Of a stretch of 64,000 bases of DNA, positions 45,516 through 53,971 are shown in pieces; the stretch's first letter is position 1, and each line of letters begins with the position of its first letter. Under the pieces are notes generated by a model. The model did no database searches and was not told the origin of the DNA. It worked only from the letters and a program-made list of their open reading frames with translations. Made by a program: the position numbers and the translations under genes. The DNA is from Murdochiella massiliensis (GTDB lineage Bacteria; Bacillota; Clostridia; Tissierellales; Peptoniphilaceae), in contig NZ_FIZW01000001.1 in the NCBI RefSeq assembly GCF_900059565.1, forward strand, positions 186,001-250,000, written 5' to 3'.

Positions 45516-46361
45516 TCAGGGGCGTTCGGTTTCAGTGATAAATTCCGTGATAACGGCTTCACGCAGTTGCTCATAGCGGGCAAAATCCTTTCCGCCGACA
45601 GTCTTGCCGTCAAGGTGATCGGCACGTAGACAAAGGTTGCTGGAACTGGTCACAAGAATTTCATCTGCAGAAGCCAGCTCTTCCAGCGAAAAAGCTTCTT
45701 CACGATATGGAATATGCAGGCGTTCGCAGGCCAACAAAAGATGATGACGTGCAATGCCCGGAAGAATCAGACAATCGGTGGGCGCGGTGTAGAGTACGCC
45801 ATCCCGTAGAATATGCACGTTGCTATGGGAACATTCGGTGACGCGTCCACCCGGACGATAAAAGACCGCTTCATGACAGCCGGCTTCTTTCGCTTTTTGC
45901 GCCGCCATAACCGAAGGAATCAGGTTTAAGGTCTTGATGTTGCAGTGAAAAAAACGCGTATCTTCGCAGGTGATGAGTGAAATGGGCGTTGTCCCATCGT
46001 TGACTTTTTGCGGTTTAATCATGATCCACAGATTACCTTTTCCGGGAACATACGTATGATTGCGCTCCGCCGTTCCACGGGTGACCTGGTAGTAGACGAA
46101 GAGATCATCATCGTCGAGTTTTTTCACCAAATCACATAATAGGGAAGAAAAGGCATCCTTCTCCATGGGCATTTGAATGTTGAGTGCTTCGGCATTGCGA
46201 TAAAAGCGATCCACATGTTCCGTCAAAGCAAAAATGTGCTGATTGCGGCACGGCCCGGCATCATATACGCCATCCCCGAACCAGCACACGCGGTCATTCA
46301 TGGGGATAAAAATGTTTTCAATTAAATCCACCTGTCCGTTATAATATCCCAGATTTTTCAT
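45516..46361 (-). CDS. dat: D-amino-acid aminotransferase (class IV)
   Basis: A 281-residue PLP-dependent aminotransferase of fold type IV. The catalytic Lys is in CNIKTLNLIPSVMA, the PLP-binding Glu in VTECSHSNV, and YYNGQ / MNDRVCWFGDGVYD form the N-terminal substrate loop. The pattern is nearer to D-alanine aminotransferase than to branched-chain enzymes, so D-alanine/D-glutamate exchange for peptidoglycan is likely. It heads the operon with the GlpA-like, FAD and DUF1667 genes behind a strong promoter (46394-46422). The start follows CAGGAGAGGCGA. An exact specificity assignment is inference. Confidence 0.8.
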   Translation of the reverse strand: MKNLGYYNGQVDLIENIFIPMNDRVCWFGDGVYDAGPCRNQHIFALTEHVDRFYRNAEALNIQMPMEKDAFSSLLCDLVKKLDDDDLFVYYQVTRGTAERNHTYVPGKGNLWIMIKPQKVNDGTTPISLITCEDTRFFHCNIKTLNLIPSVMAAQKAKEAGCHEAVFYRPGGRVTECSHSNVHILRDGVLYTAPTDCLILPGIARHHLLLACERLHIPYREEAFSLEELASADEILVTSSSNLCLRADHLDGKTVGGKDFARYEQLREAVITEFITETERP

Positions 46362-46393
46362 TCGCCTCTCCTGCTCTTTTTTACATCAGCTAC

Positions 46394-46422
46394 AGTATAG
46401 ACCGCCCTCTCGGAATTGTAAA
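46394..46422 (-). promoter_or_regulatory. Promoter of the aminotransferase operon
   Basis: On the minus strand TTTACA (46422-46417), 17-bp spacer, TATACT (46399-46394). The transcript would start near 46387. Confidence 0.75.
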
Positions 46423-46583
46423 ACCCAACGTCCGTGGGACGAAAGGAAGAAGAATGGGTAATAGAAAAATGTATGATTCGTACCATGTCTTGAAGATATG
46501 GTGCGTGCCAAATAAACGGTGCGATGGAAGGCGAGCTTACGCTCATTGGTTGTCGTTACCGACGGAAGAAGGGAGAAGAAAGC

Positions 46584-47168
46584 ATGAAAAAGATTTTACT
46601 GTTGTTGGCCGAAGGGTTCGAAGAAATAGAAGCCTTGACCCCGGTGGATTATTTGCGTCGTGCGGATGTAGATGTGGACATGGCCTCCCTTACCGATGAT
46701 CTTTCGGTTACCGGCGCACACGGTATCGTGGTTTCCGCGGATACCACGTTGGATTCGATTGATCCCACTGTCTATGATGGCGTATATCTTCCGGGCGGGA
46801 TGCCGGGATCGCTCAACTTGCGTGATGATGCGCGAGTTCTGAACATTGTCCGCGATTTTGCTGATACGGGGAAAGCGGTGGCGGCCATCTGTGCAGCGCC
46901 CATCGTGTTGGAAAAGGCGGGCGTCATTGCCGATAAGCGAGTGACGGGCTATCCGGGAACAGTGGACAAGCTGGAAAATGTCGGCACCTACGATACCGAG
47001 GCCATCGTGGTACAGGATGAAAACATCTTTACCGGACGCGGAGCGGCGGCGGCAGTCTATCTCTCGTTTGCGTTGATTACGGCCCTTTGTGGTGAGGAAA
47101 CGACGGAGCGCGTGAAACAGGGCATTCAGCAGCAGGCAGTGGAGTCGCTCTACGGCTTTTCGTCATAA
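46584..47168 (+). CDS. DJ-1/PfpI family protein
   Basis: A 194-residue member of the DJ-1/YajL/ThiJ group. The conserved Glu is in LAEGFEEIEALTPVDYLRRA, the nucleophile Cys in AAICAAPIVLEKAG, and GGMPGSLNLRDD is the GGxP motif. It may protect against or repair damaged thiols or glyoxal adducts, as proposed for its relatives. ATG 46584 follows GGGAGAAGAAAGC and gives the family N-terminus MKKILLLLAEGFEE; the frame upstream is noncoding. It is a single gene with a terminator at 47274. Confidence 0.9.
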   Translation: MKKILLLLAEGFEEIEALTPVDYLRRADVDVDMASLTDDLSVTGAHGIVVSADTTLDSIDPTVYDGVYLPGGMPGSLNLRDDARVLNIVRDFADTGKAVAAICAAPIVLEKAGVIADKRVTGYPGTVDKLENVGTYDTEAIVVQDENIFTGRGAAAAVYLSFALITALCGEETTERVKQGIQQQAVESLYGFSS

Positions 47169-47227
47169 ATAGAGAGCATTGAGACTTCCTGTTTTGGCGA
47201 TACCACTGCTGCGGTTTTACCAAGGGA

Positions 47228-47269
47228 AGTTTGTAGATAACAGTTTGCAGACAACAGTTTGCAGATAGC
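47228..47269 (+). repeat. 14-bp tandem repeat, three copies
   Basis: Three units of AGTTTGCAGATAAC-type sequence at 47228, 47242 and 47256, each differing by 1-3 bases. Confidence 0.8.
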
Positions 47270-47273
47270 AGAA

Positions 47274-47306
47274 AAAGGGAAGGCGGATTTTTCCGCCTTC
47301 CCTTTC
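47274..47306. terminator. Terminator between the DJ-1 and flavodoxin genes
   Basis: A 14-bp stem AAAGGGAAGGCGGA/TCCGCCTTCCCTTT (47274-47287 with 47292-47305) with a TTTT loop. A/T tails on both sides let it act in both directions for these convergent genes. Confidence 0.85.
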
Positions 47307-47438
47307 TATCCATCGATGGATTGAAATGACGAGAAACCAATTGATTTGAACGACGAGTACAGGAAACCGTTCATCGTGCCTCTGTCGGTTTGCATAGGTT
47401 ATCCGATTTCGACCGTTTAGGAAATGGACAACGTCGCA

Positions 47439-47864
47439 TCATTTCAGCAGTGCTTTGGCTAAGTCTTCCAACGCTGCTTTTTTCTCCTCATCATCCGGAC
47501 CTTCATAACAGGCTACACCGTCATCCATCAGGCACAGGCCGGCGGAGCGGGCATCATCGGTCCAGTCTTCCATCCATTGCCCGTCGTTCCATGAATAGGA
47601 TCCGAAGAGGACAACCGGCTTTTTGCCGATTTCGGCCTTGAGATCTTCATAGAAGGGCTCAAATTCGACCTCTTCCAGCTGCTCATCGCCCATGGCCGGA
47701 CAACCGAGAGCCAGTCGATCATAGCTAAGTGCGTCGGCAACGGAGACTTCGCTCACACTTTTTACCTCGACGTCGGCGTTTTCTTTTTTCAGCGCTTCTT
47801 CCAGAACATGAGCCATGGCTTCCGTATTGCCGGTTCCGCTCCAATAAATGATTCCAATGCGCAT
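47439..47864 (-). CDS. Flavodoxin
   Basis: A 141-residue short-chain flavodoxin, an FMN electron carrier. The phosphate loop is SGTGNTEAM at residues 9-17, and the FMN-isoalloxazine loops are ALGCPAMGDEQLEE and FGSYSWNDGQWMEDW. An ATG start follows AAGGAGAAACAA. It stands alone, transcribed towards the DJ-1 gene. Flavodoxin can replace ferredoxin under iron limitation, which would fit the feo locus in this window, but no shared regulation is visible. Confidence 0.93.
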   Translation of the reverse strand: MRIGIIYWSGTGNTEAMAHVLEEALKKENADVEVKSVSEVSVADALSYDRLALGCPAMGDEQLEEVEFEPFYEDLKAEIGKKPVVLFGSYSWNDGQWMEDWTDDARSAGLCLMDDGVACYEGPDDEEKKAALEDLAKALLK

Positions 47865-47969
47865 TTGTTTCTCCTTTATCCTTTATTCTTTGCTGCATCC
47901 GCTGTTATGCAGATGGCTTGATGAAATGTTCGTGTTACAAAAGTTCATGTCGAACAAGGGGAAAATGAA

Positions 47970-48617
47970 TCATACCGCCGGTGATAGTCTGTCCATCACC
48001 TGGGGCAGGGAACAACCTTTCTGCATGGCCTGAAGCCAACATTGACGACAGGCGCGAAAGGTATTGAAGGTGGCTTCTGCTTGTTGCGGATGGTGATACA
48101 CGCGCCAGGATCCTCGCAGAGGATAGGCACTTTGTCCGTGATCCTGCATGAAACGAAGCACGTCTTCCACGGGATAACCTAAGAACAATCCGATTTCATC
48201 GGGAAGGGAAGGTGAAAGGCATATCCGCTCCTGCAACTGCAAAAGAAGCCAAGTGACGAGGTCTTTCTTTGCTTCTCCATATAAAGCGCACGTCGAATTT
48301 GCTGTTGCCCGCACCTGGTTGTTCGGCCGGTCGTAACAATAGCCTAAATTATGTAAGGCAAGGCTAACATCCGGGCATACTAAACGTTTTGCCAGCAGGC
48401 GGGTGCGATAAATTAAGATACGATGTGCGTTTCCACATTTTCCAAGCAGGAAAAAACGAACATCAAAGCGTTCAAATTCGCGTCGCCCATAGGCCAGGAT
48501 TTCTTCAATCGCAACGCTTCTTGTTGTCCAACAAAGGAGGGAGGCCGGCTTGAGACCGGCAAGTGTTTCCGCGCCATGACGGACAATCGCCTGCTCAAAA
48601 GGGTACAGAGAATTCAC
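47970..48617 (-). CDS. DUF3793 family protein
   Basis: A 215-residue protein resembling DUF3793. The N-terminal half has ETLAGLKPASLLCWTT and a Cys-bearing core FLLGKCGNAHRILIYR; the family signature PDEIGLFLGYPVEDVLRFMQDHG and SWRVYHHPQQAEATFNTFRACRQCW is at the C-terminus. The function is unknown; genes of this family are often near iron/flavodoxin loci in Clostridia (from memory). The start is GTG 48617 behind AAAAGGAGCAATTT. It and the downstream flavodoxin lie on the same strand 105 nt apart and may be co-transcribed. Confidence 0.8.
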   Translation of the reverse strand: MNSLYPFEQAIVRHGAETLAGLKPASLLCWTTRSVAIEEILAYGRREFERFDVRFFLLGKCGNAHRILIYRTRLLAKRLVCPDVSLALHNLGYCYDRPNNQVRATANSTCALYGEAKKDLVTWLLLQLQERICLSPSLPDEIGLFLGYPVEDVLRFMQDHGQSAYPLRGSWRVYHHPQQAEATFNTFRACRQCWLQAMQKGCSLPQVMDRLSPAV

Positions 48618-48793
48618 AAATTGCTCCTTTTCTATAAGGTGCCCTATTTGGCGTATGTATTTTTTTCGCTGTACAAACGGAATTGCACCGCTTGTTAGCC
48701 AACGATAACAAACGCCGTAGAGTTTGTCAATTTCTTTTTTTCATTTTTCGGGATCAAATACGAGTGAAAAATGCCTCCTTTTTCCATAAAGGA

Positions 48794-48821
48794 TTGAATC
48801 AGAACTGAACTTTCGTATAAA
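48794..48821 (+). promoter_or_regulatory. Promoter of the asnB-like gene
   Basis: TTGAAT (48794-48799), 16-bp spacer, TATAAA (48816-48821). It predicts a leader RNA of about 150 nt. Confidence 0.65.
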
Positions 48822-48833
48822 ATACGGCTGTCG

Positions 48834-48967
48834 TCTTAGGTGCACCCCGTCGCTAACGGGAGACAAACGTGTTATGAAAAAACGAATGATCTCTCCCCAT
48901 ACGAGAGCGGTTGGTGCTATCCTAAGTTCATGGGTTTTGCCGGTGACCCGCCGGAGACAAGGCAAGA
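48834..48967 (+). promoter_or_regulatory. Structured leader RNA of unknown class
   Basis: CTTAGG and GCACC near 48835-48845 can pair with GGTGC and CCTAAG near 48911-48924, enclosing hairpins CCCGT/ACGGG and CTCTC/GAGAG. A second part downstream holds TTGCC/GGCAA closing a CCGG/CCGG hairpin near the ribosome site. Both parts contain a hairpin followed by GAGACAA. It does not match any riboswitch or T-box consensus that I can recall. Confidence 0.4.
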
Positions 48968-48981
48968 ACAAGGAGTAATGC

Positions 48982-50829
48982 ATGGCAGGTTTTGTTGCGG
49001 CGTTTCGAACGTCGATACAAGAGAATACGATAGAGAATATGTTGGACACGATGGCCTATCGCGGTAAGGATTATCGCCATCATCTGAAGGAAGGCGATCT
49101 GGAACTGGGCTATTTGGGCATGGATTTGGACTATGCCTTCGATCGCAAAGAGCTTTATCAAGGGGAGAAAACGACCGTTTTATTGACGGGCTATGTGAAT
49201 AACGTGGATGACGTGCGCAGGCATGCCGAACAGTGCGGGATTTCGGATGCCACCTCGCTGACGCCGGCGGAAGCCATTGCGGCGATCTATGAAAGAGAAG
49301 GCATAGAGGTTGCCACCGTGCTCAAGGGTGGCTATGTGGTATTGATTTACAACAAAGAAACCGACGCCCTTATCGTTTTTCGCGATCGTTTTGCCGTCCA
49401 ACCGGTTTATTACTATCAAACAAAGGACGGAGGAATCGTCTTTTCTTCAGAGACCAAGGCGTTTCTCGCTTTGCCGTCGTTCGAGAAAAAATTCAATAAA
49501 GACGCGCTGGTGCCGTATTTGATTTTCCAGTCGCCTACTTTGGAAGAGACGTTCTTTCAAGGCGTCTTCACGTTTGCGCCGGCGACGGCGGTTACAGCAA
49601 CCGGAAACGGGGAAGCAGGGGTTCAGCTGACGAAAGAGCGTTACTGGGATGTGGATTTTGCACCGCAGGAAATCGGCCTGGAGGAAGCGGCGGAAAAGAT
49701 CAATTCGTTGGTGGAATCCTCGATTGCGGCAAAAATAAAGTATTTTGCTCATCCCGAAGCGATCGGCCAGTCGCTTTCCGGTGGTGTGGACAGCTCCTAC
49801 CTTGCTTCGCGCATTCGTCCGAAAGAGACTTTTACCGTAGGCTATCACGATAAAGAGTTTTCAGAGATTGATAATGCACGGGATTTGTCCAAAATTATCG
49901 GCGCCACGCACTACAGCGAACTTGTGGATTCCGAAAAGACCTTTTCGGAGCTTTCAACGATTGCGTATCTGTGCGATCAGCCCTTTGCGAACCTTTCCGC
50001 CGTGCCCATGTTCTATCTGTCAAAACAGATCAGCCAGCACACCAACGCCGTGTTTTCGGGCGAAGGTTCGGATGAATTTTTCGGCGGCTATTTTGAATAC
50101 ACGGAGCCGAAGTACATGAATGTGTACAAAATTTTGCCGACTTCTCTTCGTCGTGCAATTGGCCGACGTATGCTGAAATCGACGAGAGATTTTAAGGGCA
50201 AAAACTTTATGATCAAGGGGATGCCGACGGAAGATTGGTACATTGGTCAGGCTAAAATCTTCCATGAATCCGAGGCGCGCTATTTGGTGCATCGTTCCTA
50301 TCGCTATGCTCCGCGTGTACAGGAACTGTTGGCCCCCTATTTTGAAAAGGCGAGAAACCTTTCTCCCATTCAGAAAAAACAGTATTTGGATTTTCATGTT
50401 TGGATGGTCAACGATATTGCGTTAAAGGCAGACCGCATGAACATCGGTCACGGTGTTCAGCTGGTGACACCGCTTCTGGATGAAGATTTGCTGGAATTTG
50501 CGCGCACATTACCGGATGAATTAAAAATTCAAGGCAATAAGGTCAAAATTGCCTTTCGTCATGCAGCGCTAAAGTATTTGCCGGAAGAGTGGGCTACGCG
50601 CAAGAAGAAGGGGTATGTGGTTCCGTTGAAAAATTGGCTCAAGGAGCCGAAGTACAGCGATATCATCACGGAGATGCTCACAGGAGAATTGGCGGCGCAG
50701 TTCTTTGATGTGGAACAACTGAAAGCTCTTATTGAGGAAAACCTGTCCGGAAGACGCGCACAGCACCGCAAAATCTGGACAGTGTATATGTTCCTGCTTT
50801 GGTATGAAGAATTCTTCGTCAAGCGTTAA
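48982..50829 (+). CDS. AsnB-like asparagine synthetase without the Cys nucleophile
   Basis: A 615-residue homologue of glutamine-dependent asparagine synthetase. The C-terminal synthetase domain is intact: PP-loop SLSGGVDSSYLASRI near residue 268, FSGEGSDEFFGGYFEY, and the late TRKKKGYVVPLKNWL motif. The N-terminal Ntn-hydrolase domain is recognisable (YRGKDYRHHL for RGPD; FRDRFAVQPVYYYQ), but the protein begins MAGF: the residue that should be the catalytic N-terminal Cys is Ala, and the glutamine-site GEIYN is GYVNN. Hence it probably cannot hydrolyse glutamine and uses free ammonia, or does another amide ligation. ATG 48982 follows CAAGGAGTAATGC. A structured leader precedes it. Confidence 0.85.
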   Translation: MAGFVAAFRTSIQENTIENMLDTMAYRGKDYRHHLKEGDLELGYLGMDLDYAFDRKELYQGEKTTVLLTGYVNNVDDVRRHAEQCGISDATSLTPAEAIAAIYEREGIEVATVLKGGYVVLIYNKETDALIVFRDRFAVQPVYYYQTKDGGIVFSSETKAFLALPSFEKKFNKDALVPYLIFQSPTLEETFFQGVFTFAPATAVTATGNGEAGVQLTKERYWDVDFAPQEIGLEEAAEKINSLVESSIAAKIKYFAHPEAIGQSLSGGVDSSYLASRIRPKETFTVGYHDKEFSEIDNARDLSKIIGATHYSELVDSEKTFSELSTIAYLCDQPFANLSAVPMFYLSKQISQHTNAVFSGEGSDEFFGGYFEYTEPKYMNVYKILPTSLRRAIGRRMLKSTRDFKGKNFMIKGMPTEDWYIGQAKIFHESEARYLVHRSYRYAPRVQELLAPYFEKARNLSPIQKKQYLDFHVWMVNDIALKADRMNIGHGVQLVTPLLDEDLLEFARTLPDELKIQGNKVKIAFRHAALKYLPEEWATRKKKGYVVPLKNWLKEPKYSDIITEMLTGELAAQFFDVEQLKALIEENLSGRRAQHRKIWTVYMFLLWYEEFFVKR

Positions 50830-50870
50830 TGGTTTTATTGTCCGTTTCTTGTGTAAAAAAGGAGTGAATC

Positions 50871-52232
50871 ATGATTGAACGAGTATTTAAGTTGAAGGAG
50901 AACGGAACCACGGTACATACCGAGTTGTTGGCCGGCATCACGACCTTTATGACGATGGTCTATATTCTGGCGTTAAACCCGACCATTCTCAGTGCTGCCG
51001 GTATGGATCCGGGTGCAATCCTGACTGCGACGGCGGTGGCCTCCGCGATTGCGTGCTTCTGCATGGCGGCATTTTCCAACAAGCCGTTTGCGCTTTCTGC
51101 GGGATTAGGCTTGAATGCCTATTTTGCCTATTCGGTTTGCGGCGCGATGGGTTATTCCTGGCAAGTCGCGTTGACGGCGGTTTTTGTTGAAGGTGTTATT
51201 TTTATTCTGATGTCCTTAACCAACGTTCGTGAAGCCATTTTTAACGCCATCCCGGCGCAGCTGAAAATCGGTGTTGCCGTCGGCATCGGCTTCTTTATCT
51301 CTTTCATTGGCGTGCAGAACTGCGGTCTCATTGTAGAGGGACCGACGCTCGTCAGCCTTTATTCGTTTACGAAAGGCGTTGAAACCAACGCTTCTCAGGG
51401 TGTAGCAATTATTCTTTGTCTCATCGGTGTCATTTTAACGGGCTGGATGCTCATTAAAGGCGTGAAAGGGTACATGCTCTGGGGCATGTTGGCCACTTGG
51501 GGCTTGGGCATTGTCGCACAACTTCTCGGCATTTATGTTCCGGCACCGGATGCGGGCTATTATTCGCTTATTCCGTCGGCAGTGGTTTCCATGCCGGAAT
51601 CTCTCGCACCGACACTGATGAAACTGGACTTTTCCTTTATTTCGCAGAATTTCCTCAATTTCGTGGTGGTCTGCTTCGCCTTCCTCTTTGTGGACATCTT
51701 TGATACGCTCGGCACGGTAATCGGTTGCGCTTCGAAGGCCAATATGTTGGATGAAGACGGCAAATTGCCGGGAATCAAAGGTGTCCTGCTGGCGGATGCA
51801 ATTGGAACGACGATTGGCGCCATGCTCGGTACGTCGACGATTACGACGTTCGTGGAATCCTCTTCCGGTATTGCGGAAGGCGGACGCACCGGCCTTACCA
51901 GTGTGGTAACGGGTGTTCTTTTCCTGGTTGCTCTTTTCCTTACGCCGCTGTTTTTAACCATTCCGGCGTTTGCGACGGCACCGGCTCTGATCATCGTCGG
52001 TTTCCTGATGATGCAGCAGGTTTCTCATATTGACTGGAGCGATATGACCAAAGCCATTCCTTGCTTTGCCTGCATCACCATGATGGGCTTTGCCTACTCC
52101 ATTTCAGATGGCATCGCCTTCGGCTTTATCACATACACCATTCTTCATATTCTTACCGGCAAGGCTAAAGAGCTGTCTTGGTTAATGTATGTGCTTTCCA
52201 TTCTGTTTGTGCTGAAGTACTTCATTATCTAA
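50871..52232 (+). CDS. NCS2 family purine permease
   Basis: A 453-residue transporter of the AzgA/PbuG-like NCS2 branch, for hypoxanthine, guanine or adenine uptake by proton symport. The family motif TTVHTELLAGITTFMTMVYILALNPTIL opens the protein. FALSAGLGLNAYFAYSVC, GVAVGIGFFISFIGVQNCGLI, FLFVDIFDTLGTVIGCASKA and GTSTITTFVESSSGIAEGGRTGLTSVVTG are the substrate and ion helices. About 12-14 membrane segments. ATG 50871 follows AAAGGAGTGAATC. The gap to the AsnB-like gene is only 41 nt, with no purine riboswitch, so it is probably in that operon. Confidence 0.9.
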   Translation: MIERVFKLKENGTTVHTELLAGITTFMTMVYILALNPTILSAAGMDPGAILTATAVASAIACFCMAAFSNKPFALSAGLGLNAYFAYSVCGAMGYSWQVALTAVFVEGVIFILMSLTNVREAIFNAIPAQLKIGVAVGIGFFISFIGVQNCGLIVEGPTLVSLYSFTKGVETNASQGVAIILCLIGVILTGWMLIKGVKGYMLWGMLATWGLGIVAQLLGIYVPAPDAGYYSLIPSAVVSMPESLAPTLMKLDFSFISQNFLNFVVVCFAFLFVDIFDTLGTVIGCASKANMLDEDGKLPGIKGVLLADAIGTTIGAMLGTSTITTFVESSSGIAEGGRTGLTSVVTGVLFLVALFLTPLFLTIPAFATAPALIIVGFLMMQQVSHIDWSDMTKAIPCFACITMMGFAYSISDGIAFGFITYTILHILTGKAKELSWLMYVLSILFVLKYFII

Positions 52233-52289
52233 AGCGATTTGACGCTTTGGAGATGTTGAGCCGTATAAGTGGAGTACCGCCTGTTGCCG

Positions 52290-52540
52290 GCGGAGCGGTT
52301 TAAGGCGGAGCGCCGCTGGGAATGGTGTTGGTGGCGCGGTTTTGATTCGTAATGACGTGCGACCCTGGCTGGATGAAATAATGCGTCCTTGCCAGGGTCT
52401 ATTTTTGTAGCGGAACCCTGGCTGTCGTCTGATTAGCTTGCCGGCCAGGGTTCGTGAGGCGGAGTGCCGCTGGGGATGGTATTGGCGGCACGGTTTAAGG
52501 CGGAGCGCCGCTGGAAATAGTATTAGCGGCGCTGTTGCCC
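52290..52540 (+). repeat. REP-like palindromes and CCCTGG hairpins
   Basis: Three GGAGCGCCGCTGG...GGCGGCG-type palindromes (near 52308, 52464 and 52500) alternate with two longer hairpins: GACCCTGGC/GCCAGGGTC (near 52373-52400, followed by TATTTTT) and AACCCTGGC/GCCAGGGTT (near 52426-52451). The first longer hairpin could end the permease transcript. The stretch 52541-52694 holds no gene. Confidence 0.75.
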
Positions 52541-52694
52541 ACTTGATTTTCCTGAAACACTGTGCTGGCGCGTGAGGTTAGCCGCCTTCTGAGGTGGCTA
52601 TTTTTTTAGTGTTCGGAACTCATCGATGGTTTCAGAGAGAATAGAGGTGGTTGGCGTTTATTGCTTCGCTTTGCTTGCTGATGGGGCTTCGTAG

Positions 52695-53550
52695 CAAATC
52701 CCTGATGAATGGCAGAAACGAGATGTTATCAGGGTTCGCGCTCCTGATGAAAGATGAATTTGCGTAAATGCCAGGGTTCAACGGCCCCTGATGATTTGCT
52801 AAATTGAGATGTTATCAGGGCCGACACCCCTGACGAATGGCAGAAACGAGATGTTATCAGGGCTCTCGTCCCTGAGAAAGGCAAATTTCGTACTAATACC
52901 AGGGACCGTCGCCCCCTGACGAATTGCTAAATTGAAATGATATTAGGGTCCACACCCCTGATGAAGAGTAAATGTGTGTAAATGCCAGGGTTCGACGGCC
53001 CCTGATGGATTGCTAAATTGAGAAGTTATCAGGGTCGGCACCCCTGATAAATGGCAGAAACGAGATGTTATCAGGGTCCACGTCCCTGAGAAAGGCAAAT
53101 TTCGTGCTAATACCAGGGACCGTCGCCCCCTGACGAATGACTATATTGAGATGATATCAGGGTCCACGCCCCTGGTGAATTGCTAAATTGAGAAGTTATC
53201 AGGGTCGGCATCCCTGACGAATGGCTTAAACGAGATGTTCTCAGGGTCGGCACCCCTGATAAATGGCAGAAACGAGATGTTATCAGGGTCCACGCCCCTG
53301 AGAAAGGTAAATTTCGTGCTAATACCAGGGACCGTCGCCCCCTGACGAATTGCTAAATTGAAATGCTATCAGGGTTCGCGTCCCTGACAAAAGATAAATT
53401 TCGTATCAAAACAGGGGCAGAAGAACCCTGATGAGTTGCTAAATTGAGAAGTTATCAGGGTCGGCATCCCTGACAAATGGTTGAAAAGAGATGTTATCAG
53501 GGTTCGCGTCCCTGATGAAGGATGAATTTCGTATCATAACAGGGGGCGAC
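52695..53550 (+). repeat. CAGGG/CCCTG hairpin array, about 20 units
   Basis: About 20 hairpins of the form (TTAT)CAGGG-N6-9-CCCTGA, roughly 43 bp apart. Loops recur (TCGGCA, TCCACG, ACCGTCGC, TTCGCG, TTCGACGG), and three linker types recur in a partly ordered way: AAATGGCAGAAACGAGATG, AAATTTCGTGCTAATA and GAATTGCTAAATTGAGAAG. No cas gene or constant-length spacer is present. Confidence 0.9.
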
Positions 53551-53560
53551 AGCTCCATAT

Positions 53561-53600
53561 GGAGCGCCGCTGGAATAATGTTGGCGGCGCGTTTAAAGCG
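53561..53600 (+). repeat. REP-like palindrome
   Basis: GGAGCGCCGCTGGAATAATG followed by TTGGCGGCGCG borders the downstream side of the hairpin array. Confidence 0.7.
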
Positions 53601-53679
53601 GAGCACCGCTCAAGCCGCTGAGGGTACAGCTTATCCACATCGGCCTAAGGGCGATTCCTTATTGATGTTGTTTATACTA

Positions 53680-53820
53680 CAACGCGGCGTCTCCAATCGT
53701 CGGTTGCGGGTCGGCTCCATATCGCGCAACGCGGCGTCTCCAATCGTCGGTTGCGGGTCGGCTCCATATCGCGCAACGCGGCGTCTCCAATCGCCGGCCG
53801 TAGGCCGGCTCCATATCGAA
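53680..53820 (+). repeat. 47-bp tandem repeat, three copies
   Basis: Units at 53680, 53727 and 53774 (47-bp steps) contain CAACGCGGCGTCTCCAATCG and GGCTCCATATCG. The first two are almost identical; the third has GCCGGCCGTAGGCCGGC in place of TCGGTTGCGGGTCGGC. Confidence 0.85.
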
Positions 53821-53844
53821 CATAGAAAAAATCACCTCAACCGC

Positions 53845-53873
53845 TTGACGGGTCATGCAAAACAGGGTAAAGT
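53845..53873 (+). promoter_or_regulatory. Promoter of the feo operon
   Basis: TTGACG (53845-53850), 17-bp spacer, TAAAGT (53868-53873). An inverted repeat at 53882 covers the expected transcript start. Confidence 0.65.
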
Positions 53874-53881
53874 AGAGCTGC

Positions 53882-53897
53882 GTTAGACGTGACTAAC
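53882..53897 (+). promoter_or_regulatory. Operator copy 1 before feoA
   Basis: GTTAG-N6-CTAAC, a perfect 5-bp inverted repeat, 8 nt after the -10 element. Identical arms recur at 53956. An iron-dependent repressor of the DtxR type is the likely ligand (inference from TTAG/CTAA arms and the feo genes). Confidence 0.6.
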
Positions 53898-53955
53898 AGC
53901 TAACCTGTTGCGATATCGTTCATAGGATGGATTTTTTGAACGTTTCTGTTATGGA

Positions 53956-53971
53956 GTTAGTTAATACTAAC
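53956..53971 (+). promoter_or_regulatory. Operator copy 2 before feoA
   Basis: The second GTTAG-N6-CTAAC, with a different 6-bp centre (TTAATA instead of ACGTGA), 74 bp after the first. Confidence 0.6.

Noticed and set aside
52695..53550. CRISPR array
   Set aside because: Repeats are short palindromes with 6-9-nt loops and recurring linkers, not identical repeats with unique equal-length spacers, and there are no cas genes nearby.
53491..53886. 131-codon frame before feoA
   Set aside because: It runs through the hairpin array, the REP-like module and the 47-bp repeats and ends past the feo promoter; no ribosome site.
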